DNA from: Candidatus Poribacteria bacterium
Lineage (GTDB): Bacteria > Poribacteria > WGA-4E > WGA-3G
Assembly (NCBI GenBank): GCA_022827225.1
Contig: JAJDTJ010000109.1
Location: 20,777 to 84,776 of the forward strand
Reading direction: 5' to 3'
Length of the DNA stretch: 64,000 bases
Within the stretch, counting starts at the first letter, position 1. Each line of letters begins with the position of its first letter. Below are positions 7,117-15,680 of the stretch, in pieces. The translations under genes and the position numbers were made by a program. The notes beneath the pieces are model-generated. The model was given only the letters and a program-made list of their open reading frames with translations. It had not been told where the DNA came from and made no database searches.

Positions 7117-9171
7117 ATGATCAGCAAAATTAAACGCGCCATCGTGGTACTATTCCTTCTTGGCAATTTTTCTTTGACTTTCGCTGCACCACCTGAAGTG
7201 ACACGTTTCACATTAAATAACGGTATCCCTGTTGTCAGTCTCTACGTCGAAGGTTCCACGGATGTCGTTATCTTCAGTTATTTGCCCCTTGGACTTGCTG
7301 CTGATGGAAAAGCAAAGACACAGTGGAGCCATCTGATTGAACACTTGACCCTCCGAACCACAGGACCCATTGATTTCAAAACCAGTAGTGCAGAAACAAT
7401 GGCTGATAACATGCGCTTGGAGTTCATAGGTAACACCGATAACTGGATGCAAGGCTTGGAACAACACGCAAAGTGGCTTTCTGGATTACCTTTTTCAGAG
7501 AAAAGTTTAGCCGAAGAGCTGCCAAACGCCTTGTCCGAGATTGACATAACTGAAGCGAGATTAGCGACGCACAAATGGGCATCCGCTGCATGGAACCAAG
7601 CCTTTCGACATGGTGAAACCGCTATATCAATGCGTGATGATGTTCGTTCAGCACAACTGAGTGAATTACAAGAATATCGAGATCTACACTTAGTCCAAGC
7701 GGATCGAGTGCTTTTGTGTGTCATCGGCGGCGTTAAGGCAGAAACACTGCAGCCGATAATGGAAGAACAACTCGGAGTTATCAACCTAACAGCAAAAACA
7801 CTACCGCCAGCAACAGCAACATCAAAGACAGTGAAAGACCAAACTGCCACTTGGGATATCAATGTAACCCACTACATGGAAACTTACGCGATACCAGACC
7901 CAGAAGATAAAGATTATCCGGCATTGTACATAGCGAACGCACTCCTGAACTTAGTACTCATGCAGGATACCGAACTGAAAGAATTGATAGGTTTTGTTTT
8001 CTGTAGCGTTGACCTCGTTACGCCTGAACAGACCTATCTACAGATCAGTGCTTCGCTCAAGCCAGGTACAGATACAGAAAACGTTAAGCAGCGGATTAGC
8101 CTGCTGGTAGACCGGCTCAAGCAACAAGAGAACAACGCGCAGGTTGTCATGATGACCCCGTCACTCTCCATGCAATTCAGTTCACCACTGGATATAGAGA
8201 TGATGAAACAACAAAAACCGGCAGGTGTGTCAGAAACCATGATGCTTGCTAACATCGGTCTATGGTGGGGGATGCTGGAATATCAATATGGTGAGACTTT
8301 ACCGCAGCTTGCAAGTGCGTTTGCCAAGGTCTCTGCGGCTGATGTTGCCGATGTTGTCAATCGGTATTTAACCGAAGAGGCGCGGATGACGTTAGTTCTT
8401 GCCCCACGTGATACGTTTCTTAATGAATTCGGAGCGGTTAACGAAATTGAGATAAAGCAACCGGAACCGCCGCCTGCGGAGCCAATGCCTGAAGCGAGTG
8501 AAGCAGACATAGCGAAAGCCAAAGAAATCCTCGCCGCAGCAGTTGACGCACACGGTGGACTTGAGAAACTGCAAGCAGTCAAGAATATCGTCATGGAGGG
8601 GCACGCAACCGCCAATTCACCCGCAGGACCGCAAATAGAAGGCACATCATACTACGTCTACCCTGACAAATTTAGACAAGATTTGAAGATGCCGCAAGGC
8701 GAAACGGTTTACGTCTTTGATGGCACTTCTGGATTCGTGTTGATGCCGATGGCGGTTCAACCGATACCACCACAGATGGCTGATACCTTCAAAGATGCGG
8801 TTTTCCGAGAGCCATTGTGGCTACTGACGAACCTCTCACAAAACGACATCCCGATCCAGTATGCTGGCACAGAAGACGTACAAGGTAAGCCTGCGTCTAT
8901 TCTGCTGATCCCGCAGCCATCCGGCGAGATGATGAAACTCTTTGTGAGCGAGGATACGCATTATATCGTGAAAATTGCCTATCCTGATTCCTCTCAAGGT
9001 ATTACTGTTAATCGGGAAACGCTCTTGAGTGATTACCGCGATGTTGATAGCGTTAAAGTCGCGTATCATGCTGTGCAGAACATAGAGGGGCAGCTCTTTA
9101 GCGAAAGCCGGGTAACACGTATTACGTTGAACGCTGAACTTGAGGAATCGCTATTTCAGGAACCGAAGTGA
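7117..9171 (+). CDS. Secreted M16-family zinc peptidase with C-terminal lipoprotein-carrier-like domain
   Basis: The start is ATG 7117, with GGAG 8 bases upstream. The 684-residue protein has a signal peptide cleaved near residue 23 (LTFA). Residues about 25-420 resemble M16 (pitrilysin/insulinase-type) peptidases, with the inverted zinc motif H72-L-I-E75-H76 and a candidate third ligand E146 in SEIDITEARL. A second M16 half follows, ending near VVNRYLTEEARMTLVLAPRD. Residues about 465-684 form a separate domain beginning AHGGLEKLQAVKNIVMEG, resembling the LolA/LolB-like lipid-carrier fold often found behind such peptidases. It should cleave peptides in the periplasm. The next gene encodes a sigma factor fused to a close copy of this M16 region in which the catalytic Glu is lost. 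Confidence 0.8.
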   Translation: MISKIKRAIVVLFLLGNFSLTFAAPPEVTRFTLNNGIPVVSLYVEGSTDVVIFSYLPLGLAADGKAKTQWSHLIEHLTLRTTGPIDFKTSSAETMADNMRLEFIGNTDNWMQGLEQHAKWLSGLPFSEKSLAEELPNALSEIDITEARLATHKWASAAWNQAFRHGETAISMRDDVRSAQLSELQEYRDLHLVQADRVLLCVIGGVKAETLQPIMEEQLGVINLTAKTLPPATATSKTVKDQTATWDINVTHYMETYAIPDPEDKDYPALYIANALLNLVLMQDTELKELIGFVFCSVDLVTPEQTYLQISASLKPGTDTENVKQRISLLVDRLKQQENNAQVVMMTPSLSMQFSSPLDIEMMKQQKPAGVSETMMLANIGLWWGMLEYQYGETLPQLASAFAKVSAADVADVVNRYLTEEARMTLVLAPRDTFLNEFGAVNEIEIKQPEPPPAEPMPEASEADIAKAKEILAAAVDAHGGLEKLQAVKNIVMEGHATANSPAGPQIEGTSYYVYPDKFRQDLKMPQGETVYVFDGTSGFVLMPMAVQPIPPQMADTFKDAVFREPLWLLTNLSQNDIPIQYAGTEDVQGKPASILLIPQPSGEMMKLFVSEDTHYIVKIAYPDSSQGITVNRETLLSDYRDVDSVKVAYHAVQNIEGQLFSESRVTRITLNAELEESLFQEPK

Positions 9172-9189
9172 ATCGGAATGATATGAAGT

Positions 9190-9306
9190 GTTATAGTAAA
9201 GCCGGAAAATAAATTCCACGCCATATTGCCTGATTGTAGGGGAAACTGGGTGACCCATCCCCTACGATCAACCGCGCGTCGAAATAATTATGGGCTTTAC
9301 TATAAC
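9190..9306. mobile_element. 117-bp MITE-like element with perfect 14-base terminal inverted repeats
   Basis: The ends gttatagtaaagcc (9190-9203) and ggctttactataac (9293-9306) are perfect inverted repeats. The interior has a second hairpin, GTAGGGG (9236-9242) paired with CCCCTAC, which encloses a TGGGT-g-ACCCA stem. There is no coding capacity. The TA dinucleotides inside the ends could be Tc1/mariner-type target duplications, but a longer target duplication is not visible. It sits between the two M16-type genes, just upstream of the sigma factor start. Confidence 0.65.
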
Positions 9307-9348
9307 AGAAATCCAATCGTTTGTGTTGATGCATTATGGAGAGTTCTA

Positions 9349-11541
9349 ATGGATAAAGATGATGTTCAGTTGATTCACAACATTTTATCTGGCGACGATG
9401 AGGCGTTCAGCATCTTGGTTCAAAAATACCAAAAGAGTGTGCACGCCCTCGCGTGGCGAAAGATCGGTGATTTTCATTATGCTGAGGAGATTACACAAGA
9501 CACCTTCCTTCAAGCTTATGAGAAACTCCCGACCCTCAAGAACCGCAATCAATTTGTGGGATGGCTGTATGTCATTACCACTAATCTATGCACCGATTGG
9601 CTCCGAAAGAAGAGACCTGCGATGCAATCGCTGGGAGATGCATCTGTGAAAGCTATAGATAAACTAACTTATGAGCGTTATATCTTGGAACAGCGCGAGA
9701 GAGAAGCAGGTGAACGTCGTCATGAGCTTGTCAAGCAACTTCTGGAAAAATTGCCAGAGAGCGAACGCACAGTGGTAACGCTTTACTATCTTGGCGAAAT
9801 GACCACAAAAGAAATTGGCAAGTTTCTGGGTGTATCGGTGAACACGATTACGAGTCGGCTCCAGCGAGCGCGGGAGCGTTTACAAGCGTCAGATGAACGT
9901 TTGATTAACGAAACGCTTGGCGGTTGGCAATTGCCTGGTAACTTACTTGAAAACATCATGCGGCAAGTTGCTGACATAAAACCGGTATCACCGCCAACAG
10001 GAAAACCGTTGGTACCATGGATGGCTCTCGGTACAGCGACAGTTTTGGTTATATTGCTGCTCGGTGTGAGTCATCAATATCTTGCCAGATTCCAGCGTCC
10101 GTATAGTTTCGAGGCACAGTCCGAGCCGACTATTGAAATCATCGAGGCACCAGTCGTTCTTGAGACCGTCGCAAAACCGGATGTACGCAATCAAATCGGG
10201 CAGGCTACCACCCCCGGCAAAAACAGCAGCACCGGCTCACAGGTTTCTGAGAAGGTCTTAGTCCCTACCGCATCAGAGGATTTCCCTAATATTTTCACTT
10301 CTAATACCGTCCCTGAAGTGACACGCTTTACACTCAGTAACGGTATCCGAGTTGTCAATCTCCATGTCGAAAATTCGACGGATGTTGGTATCTTCGGTTA
10401 CTTACCCCTTGGACTCGTTACTGATGGGAAAGCAAAGCCGTATTGGAGCCATCTCATTAATCATCTGACAGTCCGAACCGCAGGGCCTATTGATTTCAGA
10501 ACAAGTAACGCAGAGACAATGGCTGATAATATACGCTTGGATTTCATGGGTAATACGGATACATGGATGCGAGGTTTAGAACGACACGCTAAATGGCTTT
10601 CAGGACTTCCGTTTTCAGCAGAAAATCTTACTGAGGAACGTCCGAGAGTGTTATCGCAGTTTGACTATATTGAAGCGAACTTGGGAACGCATAAGTTGGC
10701 ACACGTTGCGTGGAACCAAGTCTTTCGGCATGGTGAAACCGATATCCGCATGCGTAGGGGTATTGAATCGGCGCAACTCAGTGAACTCCAAGAATATCGC
10801 GATCAGCATTTGGTTCAAGCGGATCGCGTCCTTCTGTGCGTTATTGGTGGTGTTGACCCGGAAACACTGAAAGACACAATGGAACAACAACTCGGAACTA
10901 TCGGCTTAACTGAGAAGACATTTCCCGAACTGACAGTCTCCCCAGAGATAGCGAAAGATCAAAACGCTACCTGGGATATCAACGTAACGCATTACATGGA
11001 AACCTACCCGATTCCTCGTCCTGGAAATGAAGACTACCCTGCACTCTATATCGCGAGTCTGATTTGGCGGTTCGCTTGCATGCAGGACGCTCAGTTGAAG
11101 GAATTGATAGGTTACATTCATTGTGGTGTTGATCTTGTCACACCGGAACAGGTATACTTATACGTCAGTGCTTCCGTCAAACCGGATACAGATATAGAAA
11201 AGGTTAAACAGCGTGTGCGGCAGTTGATGAGCCCGTTAAAACAACAGGAAAACAACACGCAGGTCCCTATGATTGCGCAGGGCCTTTCGATGGAACTCAG
11301 CGCACCGCCGGATATAAAAAGGCTTATGCAACAGCAACCTGAGAATGTGCCAGAGAATCTGATGCTCCTGCAGCTGGGTGTGAGTTGGGGAACAGTGGAA
11401 TACCAATATGGTGATACTTTACCGCAGCTTGCAAGCGCATTCGCAGATGTTTCCGCTGCCGACGTTGCCAGCGTCGTCAACCGATACCTCACCGAAGATC
11501 GGCGGATGACGTTGCTTCTCACGCCACGAACGTCGGAATGA
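9349..11541 (+). CDS. Membrane-tethered ECF-type sigma factor fused to an inactive M16 peptidase-like domain
   Basis: The start is ATG 9349 with GGAGAG just before it; longer frames begin inside the repeat element. Residues about 14-85 are sigma region 2 (FSILVQKYQKSVHALAWRKI ... AEEITQDTFLQAYEKL) and residues about 130-190 are sigma region 4 (EKLPESERTVVTLYYLGEMT, then EIGKFLGVSVNTITSRLQRA). A linker with NIMRQVADIKP leads to one transmembrane helix at about 221-242. After a low-complexity spacer, residues about 320-730 form an M16-type domain very similar to the gene at 7117. The zinc motif here reads H368-L-I-N371-H372: the catalytic Glu is Asn, so peptidase activity is unlikely. The topology puts the sigma domains in the cytoplasm and the M16-like domain outside. 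Role inferred: a one-protein signal transducer, perhaps released by proteolysis. The same linker and helix recur in the gene at 61428. Confidence 0.8.
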   Translation: MDKDDVQLIHNILSGDDEAFSILVQKYQKSVHALAWRKIGDFHYAEEITQDTFLQAYEKLPTLKNRNQFVGWLYVITTNLCTDWLRKKRPAMQSLGDASVKAIDKLTYERYILEQREREAGERRHELVKQLLEKLPESERTVVTLYYLGEMTTKEIGKFLGVSVNTITSRLQRARERLQASDERLINETLGGWQLPGNLLENIMRQVADIKPVSPPTGKPLVPWMALGTATVLVILLLGVSHQYLARFQRPYSFEAQSEPTIEIIEAPVVLETVAKPDVRNQIGQATTPGKNSSTGSQVSEKVLVPTASEDFPNIFTSNTVPEVTRFTLSNGIRVVNLHVENSTDVGIFGYLPLGLVTDGKAKPYWSHLINHLTVRTAGPIDFRTSNAETMADNIRLDFMGNTDTWMRGLERHAKWLSGLPFSAENLTEERPRVLSQFDYIEANLGTHKLAHVAWNQVFRHGETDIRMRRGIESAQLSELQEYRDQHLVQADRVLLCVIGGVDPETLKDTMEQQLGTIGLTEKTFPELTVSPEIAKDQNATWDINVTHYMETYPIPRPGNEDYPALYIASLIWRFACMQDAQLKELIGYIHCGVDLVTPEQVYLYVSASVKPDTDIEKVKQRVRQLMSPLKQQENNTQVPMIAQGLSMELSAPPDIKRLMQQQPENVPENLMLLQLGVSWGTVEYQYGDTLPQLASAFADVSAADVASVVNRYLTEDRRMTLLLTPRTSE

Positions 11542-11614
11542 TATGAAGCACCGGCTTACACCTAACCCCAACTTTTTCACGCCTGCGATGTAACACTTTT
11601 CCATCTCAAGCTCT

Positions 11615-14344
11615 TTATTCTCTCCCTCTCTTTAGTATTGCCCAACTTGTTAGCGATCTGTTCTTAGTTGTCACTATACCTTTCAAGCGTTGTGTAGCAA
11701 GCACTTCACTCATACCATCAAACGACATATCTTCTATACGGTAATAGTATTCAACACCCGTCTTTGCAGTTGTGTCTATCCATTGATATGTGTTGCGTTC
11801 ACTCATTGTGCCTGCCCCCTGAATGAAAGTCGCATTAACTTTTACGAACGGACCTTGTTTATCTGCACTCCGAAAGATATTAAAACCAGCATTCTCAATC
11901 TCTGATTCAGTCGTCCAATTCAGAACAACCCGACCCCTCTCGGCTATCTGAGCGACAAACGAAGAAAGCGTAACAGGCAGCGGATCCACACCTTCTGTTC
12001 TGTAACCTGGTGTCCCTACGTCTGTCGGATGGCCGTAGAAATACCCGCTCCTTTTATTTTCAGTCAATTCATCTACCTCATCAGCAGGAAACCAGCCAAA
12101 CTCCGTCATTCCAAAACGGAAATTATACTTACGAGATTTAACCGACTTCAGTCTTCTAATCAAAGATACCCTTCTATCTTTGTTACTCGAATTAAGAGCA
12201 ACTGAAGGGATTTTCCATAGAATCTCATCTTGCTCATTTAGATTTCCTATACGATCAATAGGATTTCCGTTACTATCCTGTAATTCTAATGTGATCGCTT
12301 GTCCAGTAAGGAAATTAGAACGCATTTGAAATGAATAAACTTTACCTCTTAAATTTGGCGAGAAGGTATCTCCACTTGTGCCTGAGAAATCTGTCATAAT
12401 ACAGGTGTTTTTAGCTTCTATTGTAAATTCATTTATAATTCTATCGCTTATAATATGGATTTTATCGTTGTCGTCCATAAATCTTCCAACAATTTTCCAT
12501 CCACTCAGATCGATATTCTTATTCGTTGTATTGTATAATTCTATCCACTGAGGCATCCGGTTTAGTTGAGACAGCATCCATTCACTAAATACAACTTTGC
12601 CAACGCCTTGGCTTTCATAATCAAAGGGTTTTACTGTATAATTAACAGTTACTGTAGGTTCAGGTTTCGGATTGGGGTTACTGCCGCCGCCACCAGCACT
12701 TTGATTGTTAGTCGGAGGGGGTTGGACCGGTGCTGCATTTACAGTAATATTGAACGTTAGATTGGCTGTTTGTGCTGGAGACGATGCGTCCGTGACAGTA
12801 TAAGTATATGAAGTTGCCCGTATCACTGTTGTCGGGGTTCCATTCAAAGTGCGTGTGGTCGCGTTAAACGTTAACCCATTAGGCATACCACTCAGCGAAT
12901 ATGTCAGTGGAGCCGTCCCGCCTGTCGCCTCAGGGAATACCAGCTCCGCGATTGACGTTCCAACTGTATAAGTCTGATGAGCAACATTCACGCCTACAAA
13001 CGCAAGTGGCTGCACAACTCGTGGCGGATTCACAGGCGGATTTACTGGCGGCTGCACGGGTGGTTGAACAGGAGGCTGTGGCGTTTCATTTACATCTGTG
13101 ATGTTGATAGTGACGGTGATACTATCTGTAGCACCGTTGCCATCAGAAACAGAGACAGTAACCGTATAGGACGATCTCGTTTCGTAGTCCAGGGCCCCAC
13201 TTGCTTGTAGTTGCCCTGACGTGCTAACAATGCTAAACGAGGAGGCATCCGTGCCACCGAGTGTGTATGTCAACGTATCACCGTCCGCATCCGTGGCAGA
13301 AATAGCACTGCCGATGCTTGTGCCGGATGCTGTGTTCTCTGCGATAGAGCGCGTGGCACTGGTGCCTTCTGTGAACGCAGGGGCGTTGTTAGCAGGCGTT
13401 TCATCAACATCCGTGACGCTGATGGTGACGGTAATGCTGTCGCTGCCACCATTGCCATCAGAAACATGGACGATTACAGTATAGGTCTGTTGCGTTTCAT
13501 AATCCAAAGATGTAGCAGCGCGTAATTGTCCGGTGCTACCATCAATACTAAATGATGCGGCATCCGTTCCAGTTAGACTGTAAGTGAGGGTATCGTTATC
13601 AGCATCAGTTGCAGCTATAGGACTTCCGATATTCTGGTTTGCTAGCGTGTTTTCTGCAATGCTCCTTGTGGCAGAAGTGCCTGAAAATACAGGGGCTCTA
13701 TTCCGATTGATTTTTGTGATATTGATAGTAACAGTGATACTATCTGCCCCCCCGTACTCATCAGAAACAATTACCGTTACACTATAGGTGTTTTTCGTTT
13801 CATAATCCAAAGCTGCAGCAGTGCGCAATTGTCCGGTGCTACTATCAATACTAAATGACGATGCATCCGTGCCACTGAGGCTATAAGTAAGTATATCAGC
13901 TTCGTTGATACCTGTTGCGGATAGAGGACTGCCTATCGCTGCACCTGCACCTGTGTTTTCAGCGATACTCCGGGTCGTTGAGGATCCCTCCGAGAATAGC
14001 GGATTCCATCCACCGTTATCCCAGCCGTAGATGTACCATACGTATCTAAATTTTTTCTCTGCTTCCAAGACCTCAAATTTTTTGAGTATACTATGGGTCC
14101 AGGAAAAAGTATCTTCTCCTACAGTGTCAGTAAAATCCTCTGGGTAGTTATCTGGGGCAGTTATTGTACAGTCGATACCTTGTTGGTTACCTATTGTGTC
14201 AGGATCCGTATCCGCTACTATCTCACACGTTCCCTTGAAACCCAAACCAAAGTCTTGTTCAAATGCCGTTGTGGTGGACGTAAACACGGCAACCCATAAA
14301 ACAGAAAAAATTATGGAGAACATCAAGCGATTTGGAAATTTCAT
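11615..14344 (-). CDS. Large secreted surface protein: cadherin-like repeats, putative Ig domain, lamin-tail domain
   Basis: ATG 14344 is chosen because GGGAG lies at the right distance; a longer frame starts at 14371. The 909-residue protein has a signal peptide (about 26 residues) and then an unknown domain. Three or four cadherin-like repeats of about 105 residues follow (motifs SIAENT, IGSPI, ATDADNDTLTYSL, FSIDGSTGQL, LDYET, VHVSDGNGG, DSITVTI). Next come a PPVQPPVNPP linker, a putative Ig repeat (TGGTAPLTYSLSGMPNGLTF) and a Gly/Pro linker. A lamin-tail-like domain (VVFSEWMLSQLN, WIELYNTTNKNIDLSGWKI) precedes a fibronectin-like C-terminal domain (RVVLNWTTESEIENAGFNIF). It should act in adhesion outside the cell, with Ca2+ binding likely in the cadherin repeats. 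The extreme C-terminus (SLTSWAILKR) resembles a tail shared by four secreted proteins at 25.8-31.6 kb. Confidence 0.8.
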   Translation of the reverse strand: MKFPNRLMFSIIFSVLWVAVFTSTTTAFEQDFGLGFKGTCEIVADTDPDTIGNQQGIDCTITAPDNYPEDFTDTVGEDTFSWTHSILKKFEVLEAEKKFRYVWYIYGWDNGGWNPLFSEGSSTTRSIAENTGAGAAIGSPLSATGINEADILTYSLSGTDASSFSIDSSTGQLRTAAALDYETKNTYSVTVIVSDEYGGADSITVTINITKINRNRAPVFSGTSATRSIAENTLANQNIGSPIAATDADNDTLTYSLTGTDAASFSIDGSTGQLRAATSLDYETQQTYTVIVHVSDGNGGSDSITVTISVTDVDETPANNAPAFTEGTSATRSIAENTASGTSIGSAISATDADGDTLTYTLGGTDASSFSIVSTSGQLQASGALDYETRSSYTVTVSVSDGNGATDSITVTINITDVNETPQPPVQPPVQPPVNPPVNPPRVVQPLAFVGVNVAHQTYTVGTSIAELVFPEATGGTAPLTYSLSGMPNGLTFNATTRTLNGTPTTVIRATSYTYTVTDASSPAQTANLTFNITVNAAPVQPPPTNNQSAGGGGSNPNPKPEPTVTVNYTVKPFDYESQGVGKVVFSEWMLSQLNRMPQWIELYNTTNKNIDLSGWKIVGRFMDDNDKIHIISDRIINEFTIEAKNTCIMTDFSGTSGDTFSPNLRGKVYSFQMRSNFLTGQAITLELQDSNGNPIDRIGNLNEQDEILWKIPSVALNSSNKDRRVSLIRRLKSVKSRKYNFRFGMTEFGWFPADEVDELTENKRSGYFYGHPTDVGTPGYRTEGVDPLPVTLSSFVAQIAERGRVVLNWTTESEIENAGFNIFRSADKQGPFVKVNATFIQGAGTMSERNTYQWIDTTAKTGVEYYYRIEDMSFDGMSEVLATQRLKGIVTTKNRSLTSWAILKRGRE

Positions 14345-14392
14345 AGTAACTTCGCTCCCTGCCTTCCACAAATGTATCGTTGATTGTGGACT

Positions 14393-15628
14393 CTACCATA
14401 ATTGCGCCAATAGATCTGTTATCTCCGCGCGAATTTGTGCTTCAACTGATGGCAGTAATGCCAATCGGTAAGGGCCACTAAGCGCATGGTTCCGCGGTCC
14501 CGCCTCGTAACCCGCTCGCACCCCCAATTCGTAAGCCTCCTTAGTTGCAATGTAAACCTCGCTGCCGTTGGTATATCCAAAAACAAATGTGTGTGAGAAT
14601 GGAGATGTTTCATCTATAAAAAGTTGGTACTCCGAAAAGAGTTCATGCGATACAGACAGAAAACAGAGTGCATCGCCAACAGCAAAAGCACTCATAGGGA
14701 AGGGTAAGGTTCGTTTCTCGCCGCTCTTCGCGACTTCTAATAACGCGATATAGCGTTCATCGTCAGGGAATTCCTCGATTAACTGCTCACATTCTGCAAC
14801 CGATGGCGGATCTCGGAACGGCAAATTGACGAGTTTAGCACACGCTTTAAGGGGTGCCGCAGGGATCTCCGCCGCAGTCTTTAACGCTTGGTGTGTCGCA
14901 AATGCAAGGGCAAATCCAGCGACATCACACGCACTAAAACCGCCTCGCAACGGATACCCGTTAATATCCGCTGCGCAGCCTTGCGCGAACAACAAAACGC
15001 TTTCCGGTTTCAGATCCAAGAAATTGCGTAGATGTTCAACGGCGTAACCGGGGTAATCAGCCCCGATTTCTTCGCTCGACCAGTGGACAATCACCGGATG
15101 CGCCGCATGTGAGAACAGCACCGCGATGACCTCTCCGTTTTCGTCGTAAGCCCCCAACACATCAACCCACGGCACAACAGATCCTTCCGGGTTGGGTGCC
15201 ATGGTAATATAGCCCTCATCGTTCATCAAGCGACGATTATAGCCGATTTGGACAGGCGCACGTCCTGACCGCAGTGTTGCGGGTTCAAGCGCGTCTACCG
15301 CATCTTTCACCAACTCGGCGAGACAAGCTGCCAACCACGCCTCGGCTTCTTCAGTAATCCATCGTCCATCAACACCCGGCGCGTTATGCGTATGGCTACA
15401 GTTGATGACGACATGCCTTGGCGGTATGCCTGTGGCACGCTGGATTCCATCAAGGAGTCGTTTATTGTACCAGAGTGGAAACTGCCCGTAATCCGCTGTC
15501 ACGATAGCGAGTTGTTTTTCGCCATCGGCAAGCACCAGCGCGCGGGCATACAACTCGGCATAAACTTCGGGTCTGTCCTTTATGGCGGTAATCACAGTCT
15601 CTGCTGCACCTACCATGATGGGATTCAC
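14393..15628 (-). CDS. Neutral/alkaline ceramidase-like hydrolase
   Basis: This 411-residue protein shows the N-terminal pattern of neutral/alkaline non-lysosomal ceramidases: VGAAE at the start, YARALVLADGEKQLAIVTAD, then VVINCSHTHNAPGVDG with the zinc-binding HTH, VLFSHAAHPVIV and VLLFAQGCAADINGYPLRG. The start is GTG, supported by CGAGGAA upstream. No signal peptide is visible. It is shorter than full ceramidases (about 650-750 residues) because the C-terminal Ig-like domain is absent, which is common in bacterial relatives of unknown substrate. It may hydrolyse an amide-linked lipid, or serve only as a distant relative. It is followed on the same strand by the surface protein gene. Confidence 0.75.
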   Translation of the reverse strand: MNPIMVGAAETVITAIKDRPEVYAELYARALVLADGEKQLAIVTADYGQFPLWYNKRLLDGIQRATGIPPRHVVINCSHTHNAPGVDGRWITEEAEAWLAACLAELVKDAVDALEPATLRSGRAPVQIGYNRRLMNDEGYITMAPNPEGSVVPWVDVLGAYDENGEVIAVLFSHAAHPVIVHWSSEEIGADYPGYAVEHLRNFLDLKPESVLLFAQGCAADINGYPLRGGFSACDVAGFALAFATHQALKTAAEIPAAPLKACAKLVNLPFRDPPSVAECEQLIEEFPDDERYIALLEVAKSGEKRTLPFPMSAFAVGDALCFLSVSHELFSEYQLFIDETSPFSHTFVFGYTNGSEVYIATKEAYELGVRAGYEAGPRNHALSGPYRLALLPSVEAQIRAEITDLLAQLW

Positions 15629-15680
15629 AAGATTGTTCCTCGTTTTCTGTGTTACGGCATACGGCGCGTGCCTACTACTT

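Noticed and set aside
7278..7862. 194-residue frame antisense to the M16 peptidase gene
   Set aside because: Low-complexity Ser/Cys/Arg composition, no ribosome site, and it shadows a well-supported gene.
9226..9348. Longer N-terminus of the sigma-M16 protein
   Set aside because: The extra codons lie inside the MITE-like element and lack a ribosome site; ATG 9349 has GGAGAG in place.
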